NCBI GenBank assembly: GCA_021157745.1
Contig: JAGGWA010000023.1
Location: 1 to 15,310 of the forward strand
Reading direction: 5' to 3'
DNA length: 15,310 nt
DNA from: Thermoplasmata archaeon
Lineage (GTDB): Archaea > Thermoplasmatota > E2 > UBA202 > JdFR-43
Shown here: in pieces, positions 7,097 to 14,911 of the stretch
Position numbering within the stretch: the first letter of the stretch is position 1
Layout: each line of letters starts with the position of its first letter
The notes under the pieces: generated by a model
Databases searched by the model: none
Seen by the model: only the letters and a program-made list of their open reading frames with translations
Told to the model about the DNA's origin: nothing
Translations under genes and position numbers: made by a program

Positions 7097-8437
7097 GTTT
7101 ATGAATAACCTTAGCAATGTTCCAACATGCTTTCTTCTCATATAGAAAGATAGATAGGCGATAAAAACCCAGAATTTGAGCTTTCTGTTATCCAAATTTG
7201 TCCATGGAATGTTTAATTCTTTCTTTTTTATTTTCCCTCTTAAAAACAAATCAAAGTAATCATAACCCAATTTTTCTTTAATTTCGTCATACAATTCTGT
7301 TCCTGGCTTTACAACCATGTGGAAGAATTGTGCGTAATCGAGGGGCAAATTTTTTGCAAGCCATATTGTTTTTCTTATGCTTTCTTCATTTTCCCCTTCA
7401 TTCCCTATTATAAAAAATCCAAGAACCTTTATTCCATGCTTTTTTGTGGCTAAAATTGCATTTTTTATCTTTTCATGCGTTATTCCCTTATGCTCTCTTT
7501 TTAATGCCTCCTCGCTACCAGATTCTATACCATACATTATCAACCAGCAGCCAGCTTTTTTCAAAGCTTTCAAAATATCTTCATCCACGCTATCAACTCT
7601 TGCCCTGCATGAAAATCTAACATTCAATTTCATCTTTGAAATTTCTTTTATTAACCGAAGAGTCCTTTCTTTATTAAACAAAAAATTTTCATCCTGTATA
7701 TCTATTTCTTTTATACCGTATTTCTCAACACAATCTTTTATTTCCCTCACAACATCCTCTATCCTTCTTTCTTCATATGGAAGCCGCCCCATGGGACAGA
7801 AAGAGCATTTGTATATGCAACCTGAAGACGTAACCATTATTGTGTATGGCTTTGCTGTCGAAACAACTGAAAAATATAAAGCATTATTTATGGCATCTCT
7901 ATCCGGAATAGGCAGTTCTTCAAGCTTTTTTCTTATATCCTTAGGATAATTTATTATTATCTTTCCTTCTTTTTTAAATCCAACCCCTTCTATTTCATCA
8001 ATTCCATCTCCATATTCCAGAGCTTCCAGCAATTTAGGCAAAGAATGAAGAGCAGAACCAATGATGGCATAGTCAATAAATTGATTAGACAATATTGCTT
8101 CTGGATAATACAGCAGGATATGACCCCCTACGATTATTGGCTTTCCAGTTTTTCTCTTAACATATTCCATGAACTTGAATAGCTTGCGGGAAGGAGCAAT
8201 AACAGAGAATCCTATAATATCTGCCCCATATTCCTCTATTCTCCTCACTATCTTCCTTTTTGACAATCTTTCCCCAACTCCATCTATGATGATGCAATCA
8301 TGCCCATTTTCCTTCAGAATGGATGAAACATACATTAAGGAGAGAGGAGGCAATCTCCTTGCCATGCTTTCAACGATTCCAACATTCTCCATCGAAAAAG
8401 GATCAAAATAAGAGGGATTCACCAGTGCAACTTTCAT
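7082..8437 (-). CDS. B12-binding-type radical SAM protein
   Basis: A 451-aa protein with the layout of COG1032-type radical SAM enzymes. Residues 1 to about 150 form a Rossmann-like cobalamin-binding-type domain (MKVALVNPSYFDP at the start, DIIGFSVIAPS and PIIVGGH in the middle). It lacks an obvious DxHxxG motif, so cobalamin may be held base-off without a protein histidine ligand. The radical SAM core follows, with cysteines 207, 211 and 214 in CIYKCSFC binding the [4Fe-4S] cluster, and IQDENFLFN and GIESGSEEAL as conserved strands. The C-terminal 80 residues resemble the tails of B12-radical SAM methyltransferases; the last 40 are basic and aromatic. The target is unknown. It is a single gene, probably leaderless: no ribosome site precedes the ATG at 8437. 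Confidence 0.9.
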   Translation of the reverse strand: MKVALVNPSYFDPFSMENVGIVESMARRLPPLSLMYVSSILKENGHDCIIIDGVGERLSKRKIVRRIEEYGADIIGFSVIAPSRKLFKFMEYVKRKTGKPIIVGGHILLYYPEAILSNQFIDYAIIGSALHSLPKLLEALEYGDGIDEIEGVGFKKEGKIIINYPKDIRKKLEELPIPDRDAINNALYFSVVSTAKPYTIMVTSSGCIYKCSFCPMGRLPYEERRIEDVVREIKDCVEKYGIKEIDIQDENFLFNKERTLRLIKEISKMKLNVRFSCRARVDSVDEDILKALKKAGCWLIMYGIESGSEEALKREHKGITHEKIKNAILATKKHGIKVLGFFIIGNEGENEESIRKTIWLAKNLPLDYAQFFHMVVKPGTELYDEIKEKLGYDYFDLFLRGKIKKKELNIPWTNLDNRKLKFWVFIAYLSFYMRRKHVGTLLRLFINSFFY

Positions 8438-8455
8438 AATCTTAATTACGCAAAC

Positions 8456-8467
8456 TTAAAAAAATTT
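8456..8467 (-). promoter_or_regulatory. Promoter of the radical SAM gene
   Basis: On the minus strand a T/A run (ATTTTTTTAAG region) is centred about 25 bases before the ATG at 8437, placing transcription start at or close to the start codon. The bases between hold no Shine-Dalgarno sequence. The exact box is uncertain because the whole stretch is A/T. Confidence 0.4.
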
Positions 8468-8470
8468 TTA

Positions 8471-8505
8471 AAAAGTTTAAAAATGAGGAATGAAAAGTTT
8501 AAAAA
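8471..8505 (+). repeat. Tandem 13-bp direct repeat in the divergent promoter region
   Basis: AAAAGTTTAAAAA occurs at 8471-8483 and again at 8493-8505, 22 bases apart, close to two helical turns. The second copy coincides with the likely TATA box of the CBS-protein gene. A related inverted copy (AAACTTAAAA, from 8453) lies on the radical SAM side. It could be a pair of regulator sites or simply duplicated core-promoter sequence. Confidence 0.5.
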
Positions 8506-8529
8506 AGCAAGCCAATTCATGTTGGAGAG
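8497..8529 (+). promoter_or_regulatory. Promoter and ribosome site of the CBS-protein gene
   Basis: GTTTAAAA (about 8497-8505) is a good archaeal TATA box; transcription would start near 8527. GGAGAG (8524-8529) is a clear ribosome site four bases before the ATG at 8533, though the predicted start leaves it at the very 5' end of the mRNA, so the true start may be a little upstream. Confidence 0.5.
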
Positions 8530-8532
8530 AAT

Positions 8533-9378
8533 ATGAAGAAGCTTAAAGTAAAAGATGTGATGGACAGGAATCCGCCTGTGGCGGAGGTGCCGGGCAGGCG
8601 TGAGGATGTGCTGCATCTCTTTGCCAAGCATGAGGTATCGGGCTTAGCAGTCGTGAAGGCTGGAACAAAAAAGTTTGCTGGCATCGTTACAAGAAAAGAT
8701 ATTTTTAGAAATCCTGAAGAGAATCAGCTTGCCATACTCATGAACAAGGAGCCAATAACAATATCTCCAAATGCAAGCGTCAGGACAGCAGCAAAAATAT
8801 TTTATGAAAAGAAGATACACGGGATTCCTGTTGTGAGAAAGGATGAGCTTGTTGGCGTGATATCTCCGCGAGACATATTAAAGCTTATTTCAAGGCTCGA
8901 TGGTGATAAGGTTGAGGATTACATTGAGTCACCTTTCGTTCCCATTTATGAGGAAACACCATTGCCTGTCGTCATGAAAATATTCCGAATAACAGATATG
9001 TCAGCATTGCCAGTTTTGGGAAGCGACGGCAAACTTGTTGGAATCGTTACAGATGGCGATTTATTCAATTTTTCTCTGGTTAGGGAGCGAGTCGATACCT
9101 CGTCCATTGGTTTGGGAGAAGACGAAGATTTATGGACATGGGAAGGTATACGAGACATCATGCGACTCTATTATGAAACCTCGAAAATAGAGTTGCCAGA
9201 GGTTCCTGTAAGGGAGGTTATGATAAGGAATGTTATAACGGTTTACAAGCGCGAAAAAATAGGAGAGGTTGCAAGGAAAATGATAGAAAAAGGCATTGAC
9301 CAGATGCCAGTAACTGATGAAAATAATGAAATTATGGGGATGATATACGATACTGATTTGATGAAGGCATTGCTGTGA
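8533..9378 (+). CDS. Protein with four CBS domains
   Basis: A 281-aa protein made of CBS domains only: CBS1 about 7-60, CBS2 66-121, CBS3 127-183 and CBS4 225-281, with a charged linker (184-224) containing DEDLWTWEGIRD. Each repeat shows the usual pattern of a VxDVM-type start, a hydrophobic core such as GIPVV, and a closing GxIxxxD (GIVTRKD, GVISPRD, GIVTDGD, GMIYDTD). Such stand-alone proteins form two Bateman modules that bind adenine nucleotides or S-adenosyl compounds and act as energy or metabolite sensors; ligand and target are unknown here. It heads a transcript: its stop is four bases before the glycyl-tRNA synthetase gene, which starts in the same TGATTGCATG junction as seen at 6592. 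Regulation of the operon's products is possible but not shown. Confidence 0.93.
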   Translation: MKKLKVKDVMDRNPPVAEVPGRREDVLHLFAKHEVSGLAVVKAGTKKFAGIVTRKDIFRNPEENQLAILMNKEPITISPNASVRTAAKIFYEKKIHGIPVVRKDELVGVISPRDILKLISRLDGDKVEDYIESPFVPIYEETPLPVVMKIFRITDMSALPVLGSDGKLVGIVTDGDLFNFSLVRERVDTSSIGLGEDEDLWTWEGIRDIMRLYYETSKIELPEVPVREVMIRNVITVYKREKIGEVARKMIEKGIDQMPVTDENNEIMGMIYDTDLMKALL

Positions 9379-9382
9379 TTGC

Positions 9383-10963
9383 ATGGACGTGTATGAAAAG
9401 ATAATGGCTCTTGCCAGAAGGCGAGGCATCCTGTACAAATCATACGCCATATATGGCGGAGAGGCTGGATTTTATGATTATGGGCCAATAGGAAGCATTA
9501 TGAAAAACAACATTGAAAATGAATGGCGGAACTTTTACATCATAAAAGAAAGATTTTATGAAATTTCCACGCCATCAATAACACCATATGATGTTTTAAA
9601 GGCATCTGGCCACGTTGATGAGTTCATAGATAAGATAGCGACATGCAAAAAATGCGGAAGAAGCTTCAAGGTGGAAGAGCTAAAAGATGGGAAATGCCCA
9701 ATATGTGGTGGCGATGTTGAGCATGGAGAAATGAATCTCATGTTTGAAACATACATAGGAGCGAAAAAGAAGGATAAGGCGTTTTTGCGCCCCGAGACGG
9801 CGCAGGGCATTTTCGTTGATTTTCCATTCCTTTATGAATTCTTCCGCAAAAAAATTCCATTTGGGGTCGTTCAAATTGGCAAAGGATTCAGAAATGAGGT
9901 TTCTCCCCGTCAGGGTGTTCTTCGTTTGAGAGAGTTTTCAATGGCTGAAGCCGAGATATTTTTCCATCCTGAAAATAAAAGGCATGAGAATTTTGAGGAA
10001 TATAAAGATAGAAAGCTTCGCCTCCTTCCAGCTGGAATGGATGAAATGGAGATGAGACTTGAGGAAGCTGTAAAGCGTGGCATAATAGGAAATGAGGCAC
10101 TCGCTTATTACATGGCATTGACCCATGAATTTTTAACCAAAGTTGGAATAGATGAAAATAAAATAAGGTTCAGACAGCATGAGAAAGATGAGCTCGCCCA
10201 CTACGCCAACGATTGCTGGGATGCTGAAATTTTCATGCAGCGATTTGGATGGGTTGAATGCGTTGGCATAGCTGATAGAGCAGCTCACGATTTAATGGCT
10301 CACATGAAGGCTACTGGCGTAAATATGTATGCGAGTGGCGAGAAAAAAGTGAAAAGAAAGAAAATAAAGCCAAAAATGGATAAAATTGGAAAGGAGTTTA
10401 AAGCAAAAGCCATGAAGGTTAAAGAATCGCTGGAAAAAGGCGTTGTTAAGAATGGAAAAGTTGAAATCGAATTGGACGGAGAAAAGATTGAGCTCGATGA
10501 ACAATTCTTTGAAGTGGAGGAGGTGGAGGAGCAGGAGAAATACATTCCACATGTTATAGAACCCTCTTATGGAATAGATAGGATATTTTATGCGGTCTTA
10601 GAGCACAATTACAAGGAGATGAAAAAGGAGGGAGAAAATTATGTTGTTCTTTCTATTCCTCCTTCAATAGCTGCCATAAAGGCCGGTGTTTTCCCACTTG
10701 TGGCAAAAGATGGACTGCCAGAGATTGCAAAAGAAATTGAAGCGGAACTGAGAAAAAACAGAATAATGGCATTTTATGATGAAAAGGGAAGCATAGGTAG
10801 GAGATATGCTAGGATGGATGAAATTGGAACACCATTTTGTATAACAGTCGATTACCAAACAAAAGATGATGATACAGTTACCATAAGATTTAGAGATACA
10901 ACAGAGCAAATAAGGATAGAAAGAAATGCTATCGTAAAATGGATTGAAGAGAGGATAAAATGA
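9383..10963 (+). CDS. glyS: Glycyl-tRNA synthetase (archaeal/eukaryotic dimeric type)
   Basis: Attaches glycine to tRNA-Gly in the cytoplasm. 526 aa, slightly shorter than many archaeal homologues. It starts with the GlyRS-specific RRRGILYKSYAIYGGEAGFYDYGP region (12-35). A zinc ribbon has cysteines 88, 91, 105 and 108. Class II motif 2 is FRNEVSPRQG (169-178) running into REFSMAEAEIFF; motif 3 is EPSYGIDRIF (393-402). A lysine-rich insertion lies at about 320-385, and the anticodon-binding domain fills 420-526 (SIPPSIAAIKAGVFPLV; GSIGRRYARMDEIGTPFC). The ATG at 9383 follows the CBS gene stop by four bases. The 3' end overlaps the cyclophilin start as ATGA. Confidence 0.97.
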   Translation: MDVYEKIMALARRRGILYKSYAIYGGEAGFYDYGPIGSIMKNNIENEWRNFYIIKERFYEISTPSITPYDVLKASGHVDEFIDKIATCKKCGRSFKVEELKDGKCPICGGDVEHGEMNLMFETYIGAKKKDKAFLRPETAQGIFVDFPFLYEFFRKKIPFGVVQIGKGFRNEVSPRQGVLRLREFSMAEAEIFFHPENKRHENFEEYKDRKLRLLPAGMDEMEMRLEEAVKRGIIGNEALAYYMALTHEFLTKVGIDENKIRFRQHEKDELAHYANDCWDAEIFMQRFGWVECVGIADRAAHDLMAHMKATGVNMYASGEKKVKRKKIKPKMDKIGKEFKAKAMKVKESLEKGVVKNGKVEIELDGEKIELDEQFFEVEEVEEQEKYIPHVIEPSYGIDRIFYAVLEHNYKEMKKEGENYVVLSIPPSIAAIKAGVFPLVAKDGLPEIAKEIEAELRKNRIMAFYDEKGSIGRRYARMDEIGTPFCITVDYQTKDDDTVTIRFRDTTEQIRIERNAIVKWIEERIK

Positions 10964-11535
10964 AGAATGCAATGCTTGCTTTAGTGATTACAGCTTTATT
11001 GATGAGCGGGTGCATTTCTCATAGCCAGAAAAATACAATCGTTGTTCTGGAAACAGGAATGGGAAAGATAAAGATAAAGCTTTATGACAAAGAAGCTCCT
11101 GTAACGACATCAAACTTCAAAAAACTCGTTAATGATGGTTTTTATAACGGCTTGATTTTCCATCGCATCGTACATGGCTTCGTTATTCAAGCTGGAGCTT
11201 TCTATCCAGACGGAAGCTACAAAGCAAGTCCATATCCTCCAATAAAACTTGAAATAAACGAAAAATTGAAGCATGATGATGGCGCCGTAGGCATGGCGAG
11301 AACAAGTGATCCAAATAGCGCGACAAGCCAATTTTATATTTGCGTTGGAGCACATCATGAGTTAGATGGGCAATATGCTGTATTTGGAAAAGTTATCGAA
11401 GGAATGGATGTTGTTGAAGCCATAAACAATTTTGATCCATCGCACACCACAACATTCCATGGAATGCAAAACTGGCCCACACAAGATATAATGGAGAATG
11501 TTACAATAATAAGAGCTTATATCGAGAGCACATAA
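10960..11535 (+). CDS. Cyclophilin-type peptidyl-prolyl isomerase, predicted lipoprotein
   Basis: A 191-aa cis-trans prolyl isomerase that should act outside the membrane. The first 18 residues are a lipoprotein signal: MKN, a hydrophobic stretch, and lipobox LMSGC with Cys18 as the lipidated residue. The cyclophilin domain (about 28-157) keeps the active-site core: FHR (67-69), Gln77, MAR (112-114) and SQF (123-125). The tryptophan seen in human cyclophilin A is replaced by Leu135, common in prokaryotic members. About 30 residues follow the domain. ATG 10960 overlaps the glyS stop (ATGA) with a good ribosome site GAGAGGAT (10949-10956). It is the last gene of the CBS-glyS transcript. A role in folding secreted proteins is likely; the link to GlyRS is probably just operon packing. 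Confidence 0.92.
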   Translation: MKNAMLALVITALLMSGCISHSQKNTIVVLETGMGKIKIKLYDKEAPVTTSNFKKLVNDGFYNGLIFHRIVHGFVIQAGAFYPDGSYKASPYPPIKLEINEKLKHDDGAVGMARTSDPNSATSQFYICVGAHHELDGQYAVFGKVIEGMDVVEAINNFDPSHTTTFHGMQNWPTQDIMENVTIIRAYIEST

Positions 11536-11543
11536 TTTATTAA
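11536..11543 (+). promoter_or_regulatory. Promoter of the gcvT-xseAB-archaeosortase operon, leaderless
   Basis: TTTATTAA sits directly after the cyclophilin stop; its centre is about 25 bases before the ATG at 11564, so transcription should begin at the start codon. No ribosome site is present in between. It is the only gap of more than a base or two before the right edge, so it probably drives all five following genes. Confidence 0.55.
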
Positions 11544-11563
11544 GGCAAATATCTTTTACACTC

Positions 11564-12640
11564 ATGAAAACAGCTTTATATGATTTGCATAAGAAGCTTG
11601 GAGCAACATTCACAAATTTTATGGGATATGAAATGCCCTTAAAATATACTTCCATACAGGAAGAGCATTTGAATGTACGCCATAATGTCGGCATATTCGA
11701 TGTAAGCCACATGGGAAAAATTTTTGTTAAGAGCAGCGAGGAAGAAATAAACCGTGTTATTGTTGGAGATGCAAGGAAAATTGGAGAAGGACAAGGGAAT
11801 TATACTCTTTTGCTGGATGAAAAGGGAAATATAATAGATGATGAAGTATTCTTCCATTTGAAAGATGGCTTTCTTTTCATCCCAAATGCAGGAATGCATG
11901 AAAAAATAATGGGATGGTTTGAAGAAAATGGAATTGAAGCAACAGATGTAACAAATGAATATTCCATAATTGCAATACAAGGGAAATATTCTGCAGAGGT
12001 GCTGAATGAGCTAACGAGTTTCGATGTCAATGCATTAAAATTTTTTGAAACCGCCGAGATAGGAGATAAAATGAAGATTGAGAGCGATGCAAGAATAATC
12101 GTTTCAAGAAGCGGGTATACAGGAGAGAAAGGCTATGAACTTTACATTAATCCTGCTGAAGAAGCTGTAAAAATTTTTGAGGAAGCACTGGAAAAAGGAA
12201 AGAAATACAACATAATGCCTGCTGGCTTGGGAGCGAGAGATAGCCTGCGCCTTGAAAAATGTTTTATGCTTGCCGGCAATGAATTTGAAGGAGGAAGGAA
12301 TCCCTATGAGGTTGGCCTGGAATGGACAATTGATTGGGAACACGATTTCATTGGAAAAGATGCTTTGATGAAAGCAAAAGACAGGATAGAAGAAAAGCTT
12401 GCGTATCTGGAATGCGTCGATGCAGGCATACCAAGGCATGGAAATAGTGTAATCAAAGATGGAGAGAAAATTGGAGTTGTAAGCTCTGGAGGTTATTCTC
12501 CTTGCCTGAAAAAAGGAATTGCAATGGCCTTTGTTAAAAAAGAATTTATTGAAGTTGGCAACACTGTTGAAATTGAAGGAAGGAAAAAGATTAAGGCAAA
12601 GATGATTAAGCCACCTTTTGTAAGGAAAGGAGAATGCTGA
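11564..12640 (+). CDS. gcvT: Aminomethyltransferase, glycine cleavage T protein
   Basis: Transfers the C1 unit from the aminomethyl-lipoyl H protein to tetrahydrofolate (or an archaeal pterin), releasing ammonia. 358 aa, normal length. Matches in order: FMGYEMPLKY (19-28), GIFDVSHMGKI (43-53), the NIIDDEVFF segment with the likely catalytic Asp92, SRSGYTGEKGYELY, GLGARDSLRLEKC, NPYEVGLEW and, near the end, GVVSSGGYSP. The C-terminus follows the usual KPPFVRKG form. The start is the ATG at 11564, probably leaderless. No gcvH, gcvP or lipoyl genes are in the window. The 3' end overlaps xseA by 7 bases. A GcvT-like enzyme with another C1 role cannot be fully excluded. Confidence 0.9.
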   Translation: MKTALYDLHKKLGATFTNFMGYEMPLKYTSIQEEHLNVRHNVGIFDVSHMGKIFVKSSEEEINRVIVGDARKIGEGQGNYTLLLDEKGNIIDDEVFFHLKDGFLFIPNAGMHEKIMGWFEENGIEATDVTNEYSIIAIQGKYSAEVLNELTSFDVNALKFFETAEIGDKMKIESDARIIVSRSGYTGEKGYELYINPAEEAVKIFEEALEKGKKYNIMPAGLGARDSLRLEKCFMLAGNEFEGGRNPYEVGLEWTIDWEHDFIGKDALMKAKDRIEEKLAYLECVDAGIPRHGNSVIKDGEKIGVVSSGGYSPCLKKGIAMAFVKKEFIEVGNTVEIEGRKKIKAKMIKPPFVRKGEC

Positions 12641-13818
12641 AAAAAATATACACTGTTGGAGAGATTACTGAATACATTAAAAAGACTATAGAAGATGCAA
12701 ACATAAAAGATGTATGGGTGGAAGGCGAGATCTCGAATTTCAGAGAAGCTATAGGTCATTACTTCTTTTATTTAAAAGATGAAAATGCTGTTTTGAGATG
12801 TGTCATGTTTTCTCCTTCATTGCCTTATAGCCTTAAAAATGGTATGAAGGTTATTTTAAAAGGAGATGTCCGTGTATATGAAAAGAAAGGAATATACCAG
12901 ATGTATGTAAAGGACATAAAGATAGGAGGCGTCGGAGAGCTTTTCCTAAAATTCATTGAAATAAAAGAAAAATTGAGGAAAGAAGGACTGTTCGATGAAA
13001 GGTATAAAAAGAAGCTGCCAAAAATACCTCGCATCGTGGGAGTTGTAACATCTCCAAATGGCGCTGCCATAAGAGATATAATAAATGTAATAAAACGTCG
13101 CTTCCCAGTTAAGATTCTCCTTGCTCCCGTAAGAGTTCAGGGTGAGGAGGCAAGCAATGAAATAGCAAATGCAATAAAAAAGCTAAATGAAGATGGGAGG
13201 GCAGATGTTATAATAGTGGGAAGAGGCGGCGGCTCTTGGGAGGACCTCTGGCCTTTCAATACCGAAAAAGTTGCGAGAGCAATATTCTCCTCGCACATTC
13301 CAGTTATCTCTGCTGTTGGCCATGAAACAGATTTCACAATCTCAGATTTCGTTGCAGATGCCAGGGCGGCGACGCCAAGCGCGGCGGCGGAGCTTGCTGT
13401 GCCGGATAGAAGAGACATTGAGAGGAATATTATGAATATGGCGAGGAGATTGGCCAAAGCAATGGATTCCGAAAGGAAGCGAGTGAGCAATCTTCTGCAG
13501 ATTGTCGCGAGCAGCAGCGTATTTAAATATCCATATGAACTGATATCTGATAAAATTGACGAATGTGCAAGATTGGGCGAGCAGCTGAAAGATTTTTGGA
13601 AAGCTCGAGTGGAGAGGCTGAAAAATCATTTTGCGATAATAGAAGAAAAATTGAATTCCTCTAATCCATATAAAATTCTTGAAAAGGGTTATTCAATAGC
13701 ATTGCTGGAAAATGGAGAATTATTTAAAAGCGTTGATGATGTAGAAGTTGGAGATAGCTTACGCATTATAGTTAGAGATGGAGAGGTAAAATGCAAGGTG
13801 AAGGAGAAGAAGAAATAA
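12634..13818 (+). CDS. xseA: Exodeoxyribonuclease VII large subunit
   Basis: The catalytic subunit of exonuclease VII, which degrades single-stranded DNA from both ends into short oligonucleotides. 394 aa against about 450 in E. coli, shortened in the C-terminal coiled region. An N-terminal OB-fold (1 to about 100, with DVWVEGEISNFREAIGHYFF) binds DNA; the catalytic domain (about 130-310) has VTSPNGAAIRDI (138-149), VGRGGGSWEDLWPFN (195-209) and SAVGHETDF (226-234) followed by DFVADARAATPSAAAE (238-253), the family's active-site signatures. A helical region and the short segment NPYKILEKGYSI close the protein. The ATG at 12634 overlaps the gcvT stop (ATGCTGA). xseB follows with a 28-base overlap. 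The enzyme is chiefly bacterial; it is patchy in archaea, so ancient transfer is likely. Confidence 0.95.
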   Translation: MLKKIYTVGEITEYIKKTIEDANIKDVWVEGEISNFREAIGHYFFYLKDENAVLRCVMFSPSLPYSLKNGMKVILKGDVRVYEKKGIYQMYVKDIKIGGVGELFLKFIEIKEKLRKEGLFDERYKKKLPKIPRIVGVVTSPNGAAIRDIINVIKRRFPVKILLAPVRVQGEEASNEIANAIKKLNEDGRADVIIVGRGGGSWEDLWPFNTEKVARAIFSSHIPVISAVGHETDFTISDFVADARAATPSAAAELAVPDRRDIERNIMNMARRLAKAMDSERKRVSNLLQIVASSSVFKYPYELISDKIDECARLGEQLKDFWKARVERLKNHFAIIEEKLNSSNPYKILEKGYSIALLENGELFKSVDDVEVGDSLRIIVRDGEVKCKVKEKKK

Positions 13819-13997
13819 AGTTTGAGGAAGCTTTGGAAAGGCTTGAAAAGATAGTTGAGGAGCTTGAAAAAGAGAGCTTAGGCTTGGATGAAACAATAAA
13901 GAAATTTGAGGAAGGCGTAAGGCTGTTCAAGATATGCAAAAGAAAGCTTGAGGAAGCTGAGTTAAAAATAGAAGAGCTTATGGAAGAGCTAAAATGA
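13791..13997 (+). CDS. xseB: Exodeoxyribonuclease VII small subunit
   Basis: The 68-aa accessory chain that binds in several copies along the XseA helical arm. It has the diagnostic IKFEEALERLEKIVEELEK (9-27) followed by LGLDETIKKFEEGVRLFKIC, a two-helix hairpin, and a Glu/Lys-rich tail. The ATG at 13791 lies 28 bases inside xseA and is preceded by GAGAGGT (13781-13787). The stop overlaps the archaeosortase start (ATGA). With a complete signature in both subunits, a working holoenzyme is likely. Confidence 0.94.
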   Translation: MQGEGEEEIKFEEALERLEKIVEELEKESLGLDETIKKFEEGVRLFKICKRKLEEAELKIEELMEELK

Positions 13998-14911
13998 AGC
14001 ATGCTTTATTCTTCTTTGGATTGCCAACTCTGGCAATGCTCATTGGACATTTTCTATTCTGGGAGATATATGACTTCGTTAAATTTAGCACTGCCACAAC
14101 CCCATTGTTGTTTGTCTCATTACTCATCTTTGCCTACGGATATTTTTCAAAAGGCACAAAAAAACATTTTTATCTTTTCATTGCATGGCTTATCTTTGCC
14201 CTATACTGGGCTCTGCAACCAGAATATTTATATTATAAGGAAGAAGGTGATGTTTTCAATGCTGTTTTTTGCATCTTAGGCGTATATTTCCTTTCCTACA
14301 TTTCATATCATGAATACCTGAGCTATAAAAGAAATGAAGATGTGGAAAGCCTTGATTTTCTCGCAGGCTCAACATTTTATGCCAGCCTGATATATTTCAC
14401 GACTCAAAAAATTCCATGGCTGGCTGGCTCTCTGATAAAGCTTGTCGCCACCCAGAGCGCCTGGCTCCTCCGCATATTTGGATACAGCGTCACCGTTGGC
14501 GAGCCAAGCGGGATGATAAACATTCAGGTTCCCGTTTATTTCAATGGCGTGTATAGTGTAAGCCTCGTTCTGGCATGCACTGGATTGCAGTCGATGGCAG
14601 TATTCATTGGTGTATTCATGGCTTTGAAAGGCGTTGATTTAAATAGACGGCTCAAGGCTTTTTTGGCAACTGTTCCAACAATATATGTCCTAAATCTCAT
14701 AAGAAATGCAGGCGTTATATATGGTGTGGAGAAGCTTGGCTATTCTTTTTCTTTCATGCACAACGTCGTTGGAAAAACAGGGTCGCTGCTCGCTTTAATA
14801 ATAATAGCATACTATGTTTTCGATTTGTTGCCGGAGTTATATGATAGAATAGTGAAGATAACAGAATTGTATAAAAGGCGTGGGCCAATAGAAAGGTTAT
14901 TTTTAAGATGA
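13994..14911 (+). CDS. Archaeosortase (exosortase/archaeosortase family transpeptidase)
   Basis: A 305-aa polytopic membrane protein with about eight hydrophobic helices. The family's active-site residues are in order: Cys195 in LACTGLQSM, Arg237 in NLIRNAGVIYG, and probably His256 in FMHNVVGKTGS as the third. These enzymes cleave the C-terminal sorting signal of surface proteins (such as PGF-CTERM) and, in haloarchaea, attach a lipid in its place. The subtype looks closest to archaeosortase A from the ACTGLQS block and the downstream neighbour; whether the third residue is His or an Arg, as reported for Haloferax ArtA, needs an alignment. It overlaps xseB by 4 bases and the next gene, a phospholipid decarboxylase, by 4 bases. 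No protein with a recognisable sorting signal is encoded in the window. Confidence 0.9.
   Translation: MKHALFFFGLPTLAMLIGHFLFWEIYDFVKFSTATTPLLFVSLLIFAYGYFSKGTKKHFYLFIAWLIFALYWALQPEYLYYKEEGDVFNAVFCILGVYFLSYISYHEYLSYKRNEDVESLDFLAGSTFYASLIYFTTQKIPWLAGSLIKLVATQSAWLLRIFGYSVTVGEPSGMINIQVPVYFNGVYSVSLVLACTGLQSMAVFIGVFMALKGVDLNRRLKAFLATVPTIYVLNLIRNAGVIYGVEKLGYSFSFMHNVVGKTGSLLALIIIAYYVFDLLPELYDRIVKITELYKRRGPIERLFLR

Noticed and set aside
7377..7949. A 190-codon open frame on the plus strand opposite the radical SAM gene
   Set aside because: Antisense to the conserved CxxxCxxC domain, without any promoter or family pattern.
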